Positions 52,235-63,800 of a stretch of 64,000 nucleotides of DNA are shown here, one piece after another. Source of the DNA: Sympetrum striolatum (Eukaryota; Arthropoda; Insecta; Odonata; Libellulidae); NCBI GenBank assembly GCA_947579665.1, contig OX388351.1:2294001-2358000 (forward strand), written 5' to 3'. The notes beneath the pieces are model-generated. The model ran no database searches. It had not been told where the DNA came from and saw only the letters and a program-made list of their open reading frames with translations. Each line of letters opens with the position of its first letter. Position 1 is the stretch's first letter. The position numbers and the translations under genes were made by a program.

Positions 52235-52424
52235 TCTGATATGGCCAGCACATGACTTACTCCATATATAAGATGAATATATTTATCTGCGACAGTATTA
52301 TCAAAGTCGGTATTTTTTAATATAATCTCGGAAGATATATTATATTATATTAACTTTTATGTTACAAAGATGAAAAAAATGTTTTCGGGATATGTTCGAT
52401 GAACACCGGTGAAATTAGCCTTTT
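52235..52424 (+). mobile_element. Hairpin-ended repeat, copy A (5' part only)
   Basis: Begins TCTGATATGGCCAGCACATGAC and follows copy C (53408) for about 190 bp (CTCCATATATAAGATG, then CGGGATATG...CGATGAA), then stops. It lacks the microsatellite and 3' hairpin. Confidence 0.65.
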
Positions 52425-52657
52425 GAGTCTACTACAAGCTCCAATATAGGATAATTCACAAAACTGATTATATATCCAACTCAATATAATGGGCGATGGA
52501 AACGAAATCAAAATACGAAGGAAGAGCAAGATAACCCACGAGAATCACAAACGATTAATAAAAATAAAGAACACACATTTAAACAGTTGAAACTTAAAAA
52601 GTAACAAATAATGACGAAAATAAGAAACAAATAAAGAAGACGAATGGAGAAAAAAAA

Positions 52658-53334
52658 TCTGATGTGGCCAACACATGACTTTCTCCATATTTGTTGAAAA
52701 CAGAAGCCTATGCCGGTAATATATAAATAATTCCAAAACAATGAGTGTTACAGGACAATGTTTCATACAAAAGTTGTAGTAAAATACATTATCTATAACT
52801 TTGGTACAAAATTGTATATACGTACATTGCATTCTGACAGAGATATGTATAAAAAACTTCCATTTCTGGATAAACAACAACTTCCAGTTAACCATTATTC
52901 AAAAATAACTCCTACACAATCAGTGTTACAAAGAAATGTTTCATACAAAAGTTGTAGTAAAGTACAGTTTCTATAACTTTTGTATGTAATTGTATATACC
53001 TACATTGCATTCTGACAGAGATATTAAAGAAACAAAAGTTTGTTCCGGTTAAACCGGAACTTCCGGTAAAGCGATATTCATCAAAAACTAATCAACTTTT
53101 GGCATTGTTAGGAAAATGCTAAATATGAAGTTTGGAAATAATCGGATAATTATTTTTTAAGATAGAGCGCACACAAACGTTTTTACCACACACACACACA
53201 CAGACAGACATGTTCGGGAAAATAGCGAAATCGAGCTCTATGGGACCCAAAACATCTATTTCCATCGAAATCTGGAGGTCGAATTTTTTTGCGAATACAA
53301 TACTTTCTCTATACTACGTATAGGGAGAAAGTAA
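52658..53334 (+). mobile_element. Hairpin-ended repeat, copy B (Helentron-like, non-autonomous)
   Basis: Starts TCTGATGTGGCC...CACATGACTTTCTCCATAT and ends with the hairpin ACTTTCTCTATACTACGTAT then AGGGAGAAAGTAA. The inside holds two tandem units of about 180 bp (CAATGAGTGTTACA near 52739, CAATCAGTGTTACA near 52918), a CA/CAGA microsatellite (near 53187-53212), and no reading frame. A fixed 5' end with a subterminal ACTTTCTCCATA, internal tandem repeats, a microsatellite and a 3' hairpin is the layout of DINE-1/HINE non-autonomous Helentrons. Assignment is by structure only. Confidence 0.7.
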
Positions 53335-53407
53335 TAATACAAAAAAGAATAAAGAAAAAGAAATAAGCCAATATTATGGTAGTAAGAGTAATTCTGTAGT
53401 AAAAAAA
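53335..53407 (-). mobile_element. LINE fragment, left part of an interrupted copy
   Basis: Matches about 11461-11530 of the LINE 3' end at 11.3 kb (AATACAAAAAAGAATAAAG, GCCAATATTATGGTA, AGAGTAATTCTGTAGTAA). It continues at 54430 after the intervening copy C. Confidence 0.75.
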
Positions 53408-54265
53408 TCTGATGTGGCCAGCACATGACTTTCTCCATATATAAGATGTAATTATTTATCCACGACAGTAATTTCGAACTCTATATTCCATCTAAACTTG
53501 GAAGATGAGTGATTTATTTATATATTATTATCTTTTACGTCACAAACATTATAAATAATGTTTTTCGGGACATACTCGATAAAAAACGATGAATTTGGCC
53601 TTTCGCCCATAGAACCCAGAGCACCCACGAAGTACATATTCAGCAACTTCCGGTTTATCAGTATTTCATGAATAACTCCTAAACAATCAGTGATACAAAA
53701 ATATGTTTAATATGAAAGTTATAGTCATTTGTATTTTCTATAACATTTATAAATAATAGTATATACCTAAATATCATATTTATGGAGATATTTTGAAAAC
53801 CAGAAATGAGCTTTGAAGAATGAAGCTCAACTTCCAGTAAACGGATTTACTCCAAAAACTAATCAACTATAACGACTGTAATATAAGTACTATATATGAA
53901 ATTTGGTGTTGATCCAACAAATAGTTTTCATGTTACAGCGCCCACAATGTACATAATCATCTTCTTCCGGTTTATCGGTATTTCACGAATAACTCCTAAT
54001 CAACCGGTGATACAAAAATATATTAAATACAAAAGTTATAGTAAAATATACTATCTAAAACTTTTATTAGTAATACAATATACGTATATATCATATTTAT
54101 GGAGATATTTTGAAAACCGGAAATGAGCTTTAATGAATAAAGCTCGACTTCCGGTTGACCGATTTACTCCAAAAACTAATCAACTCTGACAACACACACT
54201 ACAGTACTATATATGAAGTTTGGTATTGATACGACAAACAGTTTTTACGTTAGAGCGTCCACTAT

Positions 54266-54298
<33 letters not shown>

Positions 54299-54429
54299 AC
54301 AGACATCATTCCGAAAATGGTCAAAACGTGTTCTAGGGATCCCAAAACATGTATTTCCGTTGAAATCTCGAAGTCGATTTTTTTCATGAAAACAAAACTT
54401 TCTCTATACTTCGTATATGGAGAAAGTAA
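53408..54429 (+). mobile_element. Hairpin-ended repeat, copy C, full length, inserted in a LINE copy
   Basis: A 1022-bp copy from TCTGATGTGGCCAGCACATG to the 3' hairpin ending GGAGAAAGTAA. It has two internal tandem units of about 316 bp, starting at CTTCCGGTTTATC (53648 and 53964), a CA microsatellite (54266-54299) and the terminal hairpin ACTTTCTCTATAC / GTATATGGAGAAAGT. A 14-base subterminal ACTTTCTCCATATA near the 5' end is the exact complement of part of the 3' end. The sequences on either side are contiguous in the 11.5 kb LINE copy, which fixes both ends apart from an A-run ambiguity. Confidence 0.8.
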
Positions 54430-54551
54430 AAAGGTAATCAAACAGTTTTTCTTTAAATAATTGTCCGGAGGTGGAATTATGAACGGTTATAAACGATAAC
54501 CCAACTCTAACGGCTGCTTAAATCCCTAGAGTTAACATCTCTTGGGTTAAC
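54430..54551 (-). mobile_element. LINE fragment, right part of an interrupted copy
   Basis: AAAGGTAATCAAACAGTTTTTC through CTAGAGTTAACATCTCTTGG matches 11534-11660 nearly base for base. Similarity ends at GGTTAACT. Confidence 0.78.
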
Positions 54552-54586
54552 TTTTTCTTCTTCTTTGTAGGTTTTCTTCTTATTTT

Positions 54587-54622
54587 TACTTTCTCCCTAT
54601 ACGTAGTATATGGGAGAAAGTA
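54587..54622. repeat. Isolated terminal hairpin of the same repeat family
   Basis: TACTTTCTCCCTATAC-GTA-GTATA-T-GGGAGAAAGTA forms a 16-bp stem with one bulged T. It is the 3' hairpin of the family in reverse orientation, but the body of the repeat does not follow on either side. Confidence 0.75.
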
Positions 54623-55051
54623 TCAATCAGACAGAGCTTAATCTATAGCTTGAGTGAAGGACTCTTTGCATGGCATTGTTTGCCATGTAAATAAACCCAC
54701 AGTTGCCAACTTTATTGTTATTGTGAAGAGTAATCAATAACGGCAAGAAACAATTATCATTGAATAGTTATTTGAAATAAATACGCGTGTTTCAAATTCA
54801 AAATGAACTTCTAAATAAAACTTCCAAAACTTGTTGTATTTAACATTATTTTGAAATAGTATCAATGAAAACGACATTTTAACTTAAATATGTCATAATA
54901 ACCAGAAAATTGGTTAATATTGATACGACTCCTAAACGGTGGTTGATATTGACATTTTTTTCAAATAAAACATATAGAAATTTATATTTTTTGTAACTCT
55001 TGTAGATAATTGCATATACCTAAATATGAGATTGATGGAGAAATAAAAAAA
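54623..55051. other. Mostly unrecognised, with a degenerate piece of the hairpin-ended repeat
   Basis: About 54965-55044 resembles the repeat interior (TTGTAGATAATTGCATATACCTAAATATGA...GGAGA). The remainder is AT-rich and unidentified. Confidence 0.4.
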
Positions 55052-55727
55052 TCTGATGTGGCCACCACATGACTTTCACCGTATTTATTGAAAACATAAG
55101 CCTATGCCAGTAATATATAAATAACTCCAAAACAATGAGTGTTACAGGAAAATGTTTCATACAAGCTTTGTAGTAAAAAACATTATCTACAACATTGGTA
55201 CATAATTGTATGTACCTACATTGCATTCTGACAGAGATAAGTATGAAAAACTTCAATTTCTGGTTAAACAATAACTTCCGGTTAACCATATTGAAGAATA
55301 ACTCCTAAACAATCAGAGTTACGAAAAAATGTTTCATACAAAAGTTGTAGTAAAATACATTATCTATAACTTTTGTAAGTAAATGTATATACCTATATTG
55401 CATTCTTACAGAGATATTTAAGAAACAAAATTTTGTTCCGGATAAACCGTAACTTCCGGTTAAGCGATATTCTCCAAAAACTAATCAACTCTTGGCATTG
55501 TTTGGAAAATTCTATATATGAATTTTGAAAATGATCGGATAATTACTTTTTCAGATAGAGCGCCCACAAACTTTTTAACCACAGACAGACACACAGACAG
55601 ACATGTTCGGGAAAATAGCTAAAACATGATCTATGGGCCCCAAAACCTCTATTTCCGTCGAAATCTGGAGGTCGAATTTTTTTGCGAATACAATACTTTC
55701 TCTACACTACGTATAGGGAGAAAGTAA
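55052..55727 (+). mobile_element. Hairpin-ended repeat, copy D
   Basis: TCTGATGTGGCC start, two tandem units (CAATGAGTGTTACA near 55132, CAATCAGAGTTACG near 55310), a CAGACAGACA microsatellite (about 55582-55602) and 3' hairpin ACTTTCTCTACACTACGTAT / AGGGAGAAAGTAA. Closest to copy B in length and internal sequence. Confidence 0.72.
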
Positions 55728-56401
55728 AAATACCGTTAACCGATATTCTTCAAAAACTAATGTTCACTAACGGTACCTACCAATGTGCTATCTATGAAAT
55801 TTGGTGTTTATACGAAAAACAGTTTTCATGTTAGAATTCCTAGAAAGTACATACCTAATCAGCAACTTCCGGTTGATCGGAATTTCACGAATAACTCCTA
55901 AACAATCAGTGAAATAAGAAAATGTTTCAGACAAAAGTTGTAGGAAATACATTTTCTGAATCTTGTTTTTAAATAGTGGTACACTCCTGGCCAAAATTAA
56001 CGCAGCATCTCCCTAGCGATCCTTAAAGCCGGTGCTGCGTTAATTTTGGCCAGGACTGTACATACCTAGGTATCGTATTTATGGAGATATTTTGCAAAAA
56101 CGGAAATGAGCTTCGAAGAATATAGCTTAACTTACGATTAACCAATTTACTCCAAAAACTAATTAACCCTAACGGCCATATGCCTACCATAATGCTATAA
56201 ATGAAATTTGGTATTGATACGACTAATAGTTTTTACGTTAGAGCGCCCACAATCACACACACAAATACACACAGACGACATTCCTAAAATGGCCAAAACG
56301 TGTTCTAGGGACCCCAAAACATGTATCCCCGTTGAAATCTCGAAATCGATTTTTTTCATGAAAGCCATGCTTTCTGTATACTACGTATATGGAGAAAGTA
56401 A
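55728..56401 (+). mobile_element. Hairpin-ended repeat, copy E, 5' truncated and carrying a MITE
   Basis: Lacks the TCTGATGTGG start and begins inside the repeat directly at the end of copy D. It then follows copy C (GGTTGATCGG..., CCAAAAACTAATTAACCC) to a CA microsatellite (56254-56274) and the 3' hairpin CTTTCTGTATACTACGTAT / ATGGAGAAAGTAA. A 77-bp MITE interrupts it at 55982. Confidence 0.7.
55982..56058. mobile_element. 77-bp Tc1/mariner-type MITE
   Basis: Bounded by TA on both sides (55980-55981, 56059-56060). Its roughly 26-bp inverted repeats start CACTCCTGGCCAAAATTAAC on the left and read GTTAATTTTGGCCAGGACTG on the right (one mismatch). Only about 25 bp of unique sequence lies between them. 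Comparing copy E with copies C and D restores an uninterrupted ...AGTATATACCTA... site, confirming insertion at a TA. It needs a transposase from elsewhere. Confidence 0.88.
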
Positions 56402-59368
56402 CAACGAAATTGATACATTTCGAATATTTCTTATCCGAAATGACGGCATTTGTATCACACCAAAAAATTCAACTTATCATCCAGTAATTCTTTACGTAAA
56501 ATTCTTTTCAATACGAGTTATTTTAGTGTAGCAACGAGTATTTAAATATCAAATTTAAAATTGAGATGATTAACAAAAAAATATCTGCTTTCTAATATTA
56601 CGAATTCGAGGCAAAATTTTGTAAGGAAATGAAAATTATATGAATGTAGCTAAATTGATTCGATAATTTAGAACGCACGTAACTTAACGATTTTTATTGA
56701 GTGTAAGTTGTAATTAATAAATAGTAATTGTGGTTTTTAAGTAATTTAATATTTTAAGTGTGATGCCTAAAACAGCAAAAAGGAAAACTTCATGAATTTC
56801 TTACGAGAGTTTTTTCAAGCCGTTTAAGAGTCGAATTAAGCATGCTGTAAGATAAAAAGTGGTGAGTTATAATATATTAACCATCTACTGAACCCCTGAT
56901 TTTCTTATTTTTATCTAATTTTTAAGTGCATTAAATTATTTTTCGAAGATTGTCATAATGAATTTCTAGTAGAAGTCATTGACATTGAATGGAAGCATTT
57001 AGAAGTACATAGACGACGGTGAGAGTTTTAATACATCATATTGGGGTTAATTTCTCTTTGATTATGAAATACTTCCAGTATGCAAGCAGTAATTTTCCTC
57101 CATACGACTCCTGCCAATTGCGCGCAATTAAAAAAAAACTTAATGAATCTAATAACAACAGCAAAATGCTATTATAAGAAACAAGAGATAAAGATATATC
57201 AGAAAGAAAAGAGCAAGAATAGATCTACATGAAACCGTTCGAAATTTGGATTGATCGATAGCACAGTTTCCGTCGACCTTGAACCCCGTCAGCATTCCCT
57301 CCAACTAATACGACAACTTCTGCAAATTCGACAGCTCCTCCTTGTTGCGGCTCCGCCACCGAGATCCGACTACATCCCCCAGCGCGACACTTTGTCTAAC
57401 TTCTATTGAACCGGCATCCGATATAACGTACGCCGTGGTTCGCTCGCCCTACTTCCCGCCAAACTCAGCACCGAGGATTTCGATCCCAACAACTGCTCTT
57501 AAGGAACCCCATCGACGAGAGAATTAACTTCTCTGCCAAGCACTCGTATCGAGTTGTGCAGGATTCACCTCTTTAAATATATTGAAATGCTCTGATATTT
57601 TAAGATATTTAATATGAAAATGATGTATACTATTCCACAAATTTATTTCACTAACTAAAAACAAATGAAATAAATCTGTGAAAAAGTATAGATCATCTTT
57701 TTATTATAAATTTCCACAACATCACGGCCGCCTCCGGAGATTTTATTTTTTTATTAAGATACATATTTAAGGTAATTTAATATCGTTTATTGTTGTTATT
57801 TTTAATTAAAAATGACACAAATCACCGGTTTTAAATAAGATAAATATTGAGAATTTAAAGTCACTTCTTATGTCTAAAAAACATAACATAAAAAGGATAT
57901 AGTTCTTTGCAGACATAAAAAAGAAAAGGAACAAGAATCAGGGATTTTTTGGTGGATTTTAAACATCTGACTCTAGAGATAGGTAATTATAAAACCTTTA
58001 AGGAAAAGATATTAAAAGGGTGTTAGAAAAAACAGCGAAATCTGCTGTTAGTTGCCACTATAAGAACATACGTTAACTTTAAGCGTGAGTAACTTAAACA
58101 ATGCTCCCAACCTAACAGCAAGAATTATCAAAGTCGTTTCAATGTCACCATGGTTTGTATCTTTTTGTTTTTAAAAGTTGGTTATGAAAACATTTTTGGG
58201 ATAGAAAAAGAACGTCGATCAATCAATTTAAGACATTCGTAGCGAATAAACTACTATTCATTTCGCAAGAGCGTGGTATACACTATGCATGGTATACATT
58301 GGTATTACAACCACTCATAGCGAAGAAATCTATTCCAAAAGAGCACAAGAGCCTTTGAAGATGAAATTCAAGTGAAAAAGAGCTTCAAATGATTCTAGCC
58401 ATCACAAATTGGAAATTAAAACTTATTTCACAATAGCAATGAATACGAAAAAACGAGTTTTTAAAATTGTAATTTACACTGTCGAGCCCATGTCAACACA
58501 TTATTGAGAAGTGATGAAGAAAAGAACGATTTCTTCTGTAATTTGTACAACATTGGCCACCACTTATTGAAAATTAGTAAAGGTAAGTGTGAATGGTTAC
58601 TACATATTTATCTATAAATGAGAAACTCAGTGAATTGCTTTGTTCACTCTTATCGCACTCAGCGAAAGTGGACCGAATCTTTCTTTCTGATATTTGTATT
58701 CCGTCGTGAAACGTCGATGACAAAACGTGACTTTTACCAGAAGGAAAAAAACAATTGAGCGCGTTCTAATTATTTAATCTGAATTCTTGAGATGTAAAAG
58801 TATTTAAATGACCCATTAAAGAAAATATGACTAAGGTGTTTCAAATTAGATTCCATGTTGAAAAAAATTATATAATTTGAATGATTGACAAATACAAGCA
58901 TAAACCTAAATTAAACTCCAATAATTGCAAATTAATGCACATTAATATAATAATCCATGAATGAATTGATAATACGTATATAATATAGATTGTTGTATAA
59001 TTAATTAAGAAGATTAGTTTTAGTTATTCATTTGATAATTACGTGATATTGGTACCTCTTTGATCGTGAGAATAATTAAATCAAATAGTTACTTGCGTTA
59101 CGCTGACGCAAATACACCATATTAATTATAAATAGAGAAATTATAGTGATTCATGGTCTTGTTTCAAACACTGATTAAAATTTCTGGAAATTATTTACGT
59201 GAGGAAAACATTGAAACTTAGAGTCATATCGACTAGCTTTCAAATCATTTTCTATTTTATAAATGCTCTGAATTATTAATATTAGTATAAATATTAATTT
59301 ATTAATATACAATCAATCGTTAAAACTACATTCTGTTCACGGCATCCATTAGCCATAATGTTACATTA
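56402..59368. other. No recognised gene
   Basis: AT-rich apart from about 57270-57530, which is more GC-rich and contains a 61-codon frame without known motif. Confidence 0.4.
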
Positions 59369-60238
59369 CGAAATGAGGAATTTAAAAGACAGTAGTAGGG
59401 AAGCAAAAGAAAAGGGATTTACATCGCTTGTAAGACCAATTCTTGAATACGCGACAGCCGTGTGAGATCCATATCAATGCAGTCGAGAAAAGAAAATAGA
59501 AAAAGTATAAAGGAAAGCAGCTCGATATATGTAATGGGCAGATTTTGAAAAACGGATAGCGTCACAGAAATTTTAATGACTCTTGGGTGGGAAACGTTAG
59601 AGAAAAGGAGAAAAATAAATCGACTAGGTTGTATTTACAACTTAATTTCAGGTAAAAATGGTTGGGAAGTATTTCAAAATGCTACGGAGAAAACAAAATT
59701 CCGCGGAAAATATAGCCATGAATTTAAAATTAAGCCTCAGTGGCAAAGAACGGACATCGCGAAGTATTCTTTTCTTAACAGAGGCATTTCAGAACGGAAT
59801 AAGTTACCTGGATCGCTCTAAAGCCCCTTGCCTAAAAATACAAAATCTTTTAAAAAGAAATGTTTTAATGTATTATAGTACATACCGGTATTATAGAATT
59901 TGAGGGCATTTTAGTAATGTAGAATCTTTGGAGGAAGTAAGGGATGCTTGGCAGGGTGATGTACGGAAAGATTTTACCCTGGGACCGCTACGGTAAGGCC
60001 TGTCATGAACCCCCAAAAATCCAGAAATAGCAATTTATATGTAATTTATAAATGTATGTATTTATATTAACCACTATCACATTATGTATGTATTTATGTG
60101 ATTTAAGTTTGCATTTAGTAAAACTAACAAAAGGTACATGAATGGTTTAACTGGTAATACGTATATTTATGTAGGTAGAAAAGCTGCCACCTGGCTTACA
60201 GCATACTTGTTTTTTGTCAAATAATAATAATAATAAAT
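59369..60238 (+). mobile_element. 5'-truncated LINE, C-terminal coding end plus 3' UTR
   Basis: Plus strand. The coding relic reads NLKDSSREAKEKGFTSLVRP, ILEYATAV, QRKAARYM, LLGWETLEKRRKINRLG, RTDIAKYSFLNRGISERNKL and PGS (59373-59820). This is the typical C-terminus of CR1/Jockey-type ORF2 ('LVRPiLEYAs-vWDP', 'LgWe-LE-RR', 'RTd-yk-SFfpr-i-WN-LP'). An in-frame stop replaces the Trp expected after ATAV, and a frameshift lies near 59530-59575, so it is dead. The 3' UTR ends in (TAA)n at 60222-60238. Confidence 0.85.
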
Positions 60239-60744
60239 GATGACTAGCCTAGAAAGTTGGAGATTTAATAGATATAAATGGATGATGACTAGTTCCTTGG
60301 AACATTGCCTCATTTTACCGACTATTTGTTCTCCTCGAGTATTTAAGAAAATGTTCTACAAGATAAGATTCGTTGTCTGAGGATGGTGAGCAAGTTGAGG
60401 AGTGTTTAGGGCCTTGTTTGTCTTGAGTGGCAGCGGGAAAACCTCTGCTCCAACTCTCGAGAGCTCCCCATTCGAATTCTCAATACCTTCCACTGTTCAG
60501 ACTTCGGGAGTGTTACACATGTAACTTTCCCCTCCCTTTACTGTTCAGTGACATTTCAATGCCACATGCCATTCACAAATGAGACGATATATTGTGTTTA
60601 TCGCTCTTGTAGCTCAACTTTAACAACAATATGTACGTAACAACAATGATGTATCGATGCCATTGCCCAGTTGTTTTTATTATATAGACTCCCTAGCGTC
60701 TCCTATTTGCATGAATAAATAATGATTCTTCTTAATGCCCAAGA
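60239..60744. other. No recognised gene
   Basis: Unidentified sequence. GATGACTAG occurs twice just after the LINE tail (60239-60300). Confidence 0.4.
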
Positions 60745-60840
60745 TATAATAGAAGTAAAAATAGCGACATGAATGGGTCTCGAACCGAGGTCTCACACTT
60801 AACAAGCAGATATTCAAACAACTGAAACGACATGCCTCTT
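60745..60840 (-). repeat. tRNA-derived SINE fragment
   Basis: On the minus strand: GTGAGACCTCGGTTCGAGACC, then CATTCATGTCGCTATTTTTAC and TTCTA. The B box (GGTTCGAGACC, 60776-60786) has one change from consensus. The block from GAGACCT through TTTTTACTTCTAT matches the copy at 150-268. Confidence 0.6.
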
Positions 60841-63800
60841 TCGAAGTGCACCTGGTGCAAAATTAAACACCTTTACCACGCTCTTGATTCTTGATAGCTT
60901 CTAGAAGAATATATAGGCAAACAGAGACAGTAATTTTTTTACTTCAAGTGTATTTCTGCTCTTATCTCTACTTATTGAAATTAAAATAGAATAAACTGAT
61001 AAAAACGGGGCATTCTATACTAGGGAAGCGGCATTCGAATTTTGACAACTAAAAAGTTCTCGAGTATTTCCTTAATTAGAGTCAATAAATTCCAGTAATT
61101 AACTACAGAGGTATGTCCATTCAAATAGGATTTAATTCTTCCTACGTTACCACCATAAGGTAAAATGATGCTCATCAGAATTCGAGAAATTTTCTTTCGA
61201 ACAAACGGAAGCTCTGAAATATGCATGGCCAAATCATAAACATCGTTCCAACAAAGTGTCCACCCAAACTAAACTCACCATATTTATTACTCATTGATAT
61301 TCATAAGGTTTCTACTGTAAAGAAACTTAATATGGCCTTCACCCTAATATAAATAAAAATCTCTTATCTTTAAATTAAAATCGTTACATTCATATTTCTT
61401 ATCGGCGGTTCCCATATCCAGTACCGAAGTCTTAAAAAACATAGTCGCTTCCAATTTCGTCCTTATTTTAACACTCTCAAGATTCAAAATGCGAAATTAA
61501 CTAAACAAGGTACATACATTCACAATTTCATAATCAAACAGAAAATTTTGGTTAACGATAAGATATATTTAAATAAATCGAGGAAGAGATGCACTATCAG
61601 TCAAGATCCTACCAGTTGCAATGAAAATGTTGATGAAAACAAATCACGGATGGATATGATTATTACTAAATTAGGAATCTTTTCCACAACGTTGAAGAGA
61701 TATAATAGTGTTGATACTAGAAGTAAATATAATATCGATCTATATGGTGAAAAACAAAACTTTTATTTTGATTTGGGTTGAGCTTTTGTGATTAAGTTTC
61801 AGAAAAAAGCTAAATATACATCATCAAAATCAGCACTCAGAATTGTAATTTGTGTATTTTTTGCCTGGTTGAAGTATAACGAGACAGATACTAAAAATTT
61901 TACTTTTCTTGTAACTGTATACGAGTATAATTTCGTACATAGTAAATTTGAATAAATGTCTGTTACAGACGAAGTTTTTTTCAGAAACTTGTGTTAAGAT
62001 GTAAGCCGTACGTGATTTGATGTACGTTGTTACTCGACAACCTAGTCAAAAAACATGTGCATCCATCCTCCCCGGTGAGGTTCCAATTTACGATTGTTGG
62101 ATTAGAGCTATCTTTTACGCCAAATTGACATACACCTATTATTGTTTAAAAATAAATTTAAAATATAAGGTTATATTTATTTTAATCTCGGTTTACCGAT
62201 TAAATATCAATGATGACTAGAAAAACGACAGAATCAAATGCATTCCGTAATAAAAATTTTATTGGAAAATTAGTACTACAGTTGAATTAAACCAAATCGG
62301 TGAACACTGTAAACGTTTCTCTAGGATTGAAGCACCGTCCATCGTTACTCTCACGAACTTTTCATTCTATATTTGCTTTTCACATCACTCGGGTAATAAA
62401 GTTTGAAAAGGGTCAGTCTATTCATCCATCAATGAATGGATATTCTGACTAAACGTATAAATGACCATAAATTACGTTGTCAAAGAAGAAAATGTTTGCT
62501 AAGAGTAGTCGAGCTTTAAATTAAATAAAAACACTTATTGAGAGCAACTCTAAAATGAATCGAGGAACGCAACGTAATTAAAAATTTCATAAGGAATGTG
62601 TAGCAAGTTACGTTGAAATCCAGCTATGCTTTAACATAATATAGAGAATTTAATCAATCTTTCATGTTTAAATGAAACTGAATTCAACATAAAATGGATG
62701 TTCTCTTCAGGAATGAAACACTTTAACAATTTGTTCGAGCAATCGTAAGAGTTAAAAAAGGCTTTTGCTTGGGCATAATTGATACCCATCTTACCTGTAC
62801 ATAATCTTAGTAAACACCAGAATAGATATATGAAAAAGGATGGAGTGAAATAAATAATAAGAAGAGTAAAAAACACTGAATGAAAAATATAGGAAAATAC
62901 ATCAACAGCAAAATAAATTCCCAGTGAGAATAACGCGAGAATAAAATGCGTACTCCAACAAATATTTATTATTATTATTATTTGTAAAACAAGGTAAAGA
63001 CCTTTCAGATTGAAATGTATATAGAATATACGAAACAAACATAATGCATGGAAGAAAATACCTCGTAAAGTAATCGTCACAAAATGCGTCAAAAAATGAA
63101 TGAGTGGGATAATATAGAGGAACGGAATACAACATCTTTCGAGAAGAGAATAAGGCTTCGAGGTGATGAATGTATTTCCTGTGAGAAGAACGTGAATTTT
63201 ATTGAAGCGAATAGATAAGCGTGTCTTGAGGAGCGAAACAGTAAACAGGATAATGAAAAATGACTGACGATGAAAATGGTTGCTACGGAATCCGACACAT
63301 AATGATTTCTGTAAACGAATTTGAATCCCGGCGACAAAACACGCTCAATTTATTCTCCTCGGCGCCTTCCTGTGCAAGGGCATTAAATATGCAGGTACTC
63401 TTAACGAAAGAAATAAAATAAGACCTCGCACCTGTCTCCGTGCAAAGTATTGTGTTCGTGCCTCCAAGAACGCGATCGAGATAAATGTGTTCTCATAAAA
63501 GCCTTTTTGCGCAATATGAGCTGTTCGTGTACTCGAATCATCTTTCGCTATCAATCTCCTCTGGCCCAGTTCTCTCTCTACCAGGAGCGCGGTGTAGCGT
63601 AGAATTACGTGATGCAGTGCCGTTTTTTCGGGGTCCGTGATGGACTTGGAGGGAATGGGCTTTGAAAGATCGGAGGCGAGAGGAGTTTGAATGCGTGGAA
63701 GTAAATCATGCAGTCACTTGCTTCGCTTAAGGTTGAAATCTCGAGATAACGGGCCTGAGTGACGATGGCTTATCTATAAGGCTGCGAAAATCGAAAAGCT

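Noticed and set aside
62631..63092. 153-codon minus-strand open frame resembling a membrane protein
   Set aside because: The Phe/Ile/Leu richness is what AT-rich DNA gives by chance. No family motif is visible.
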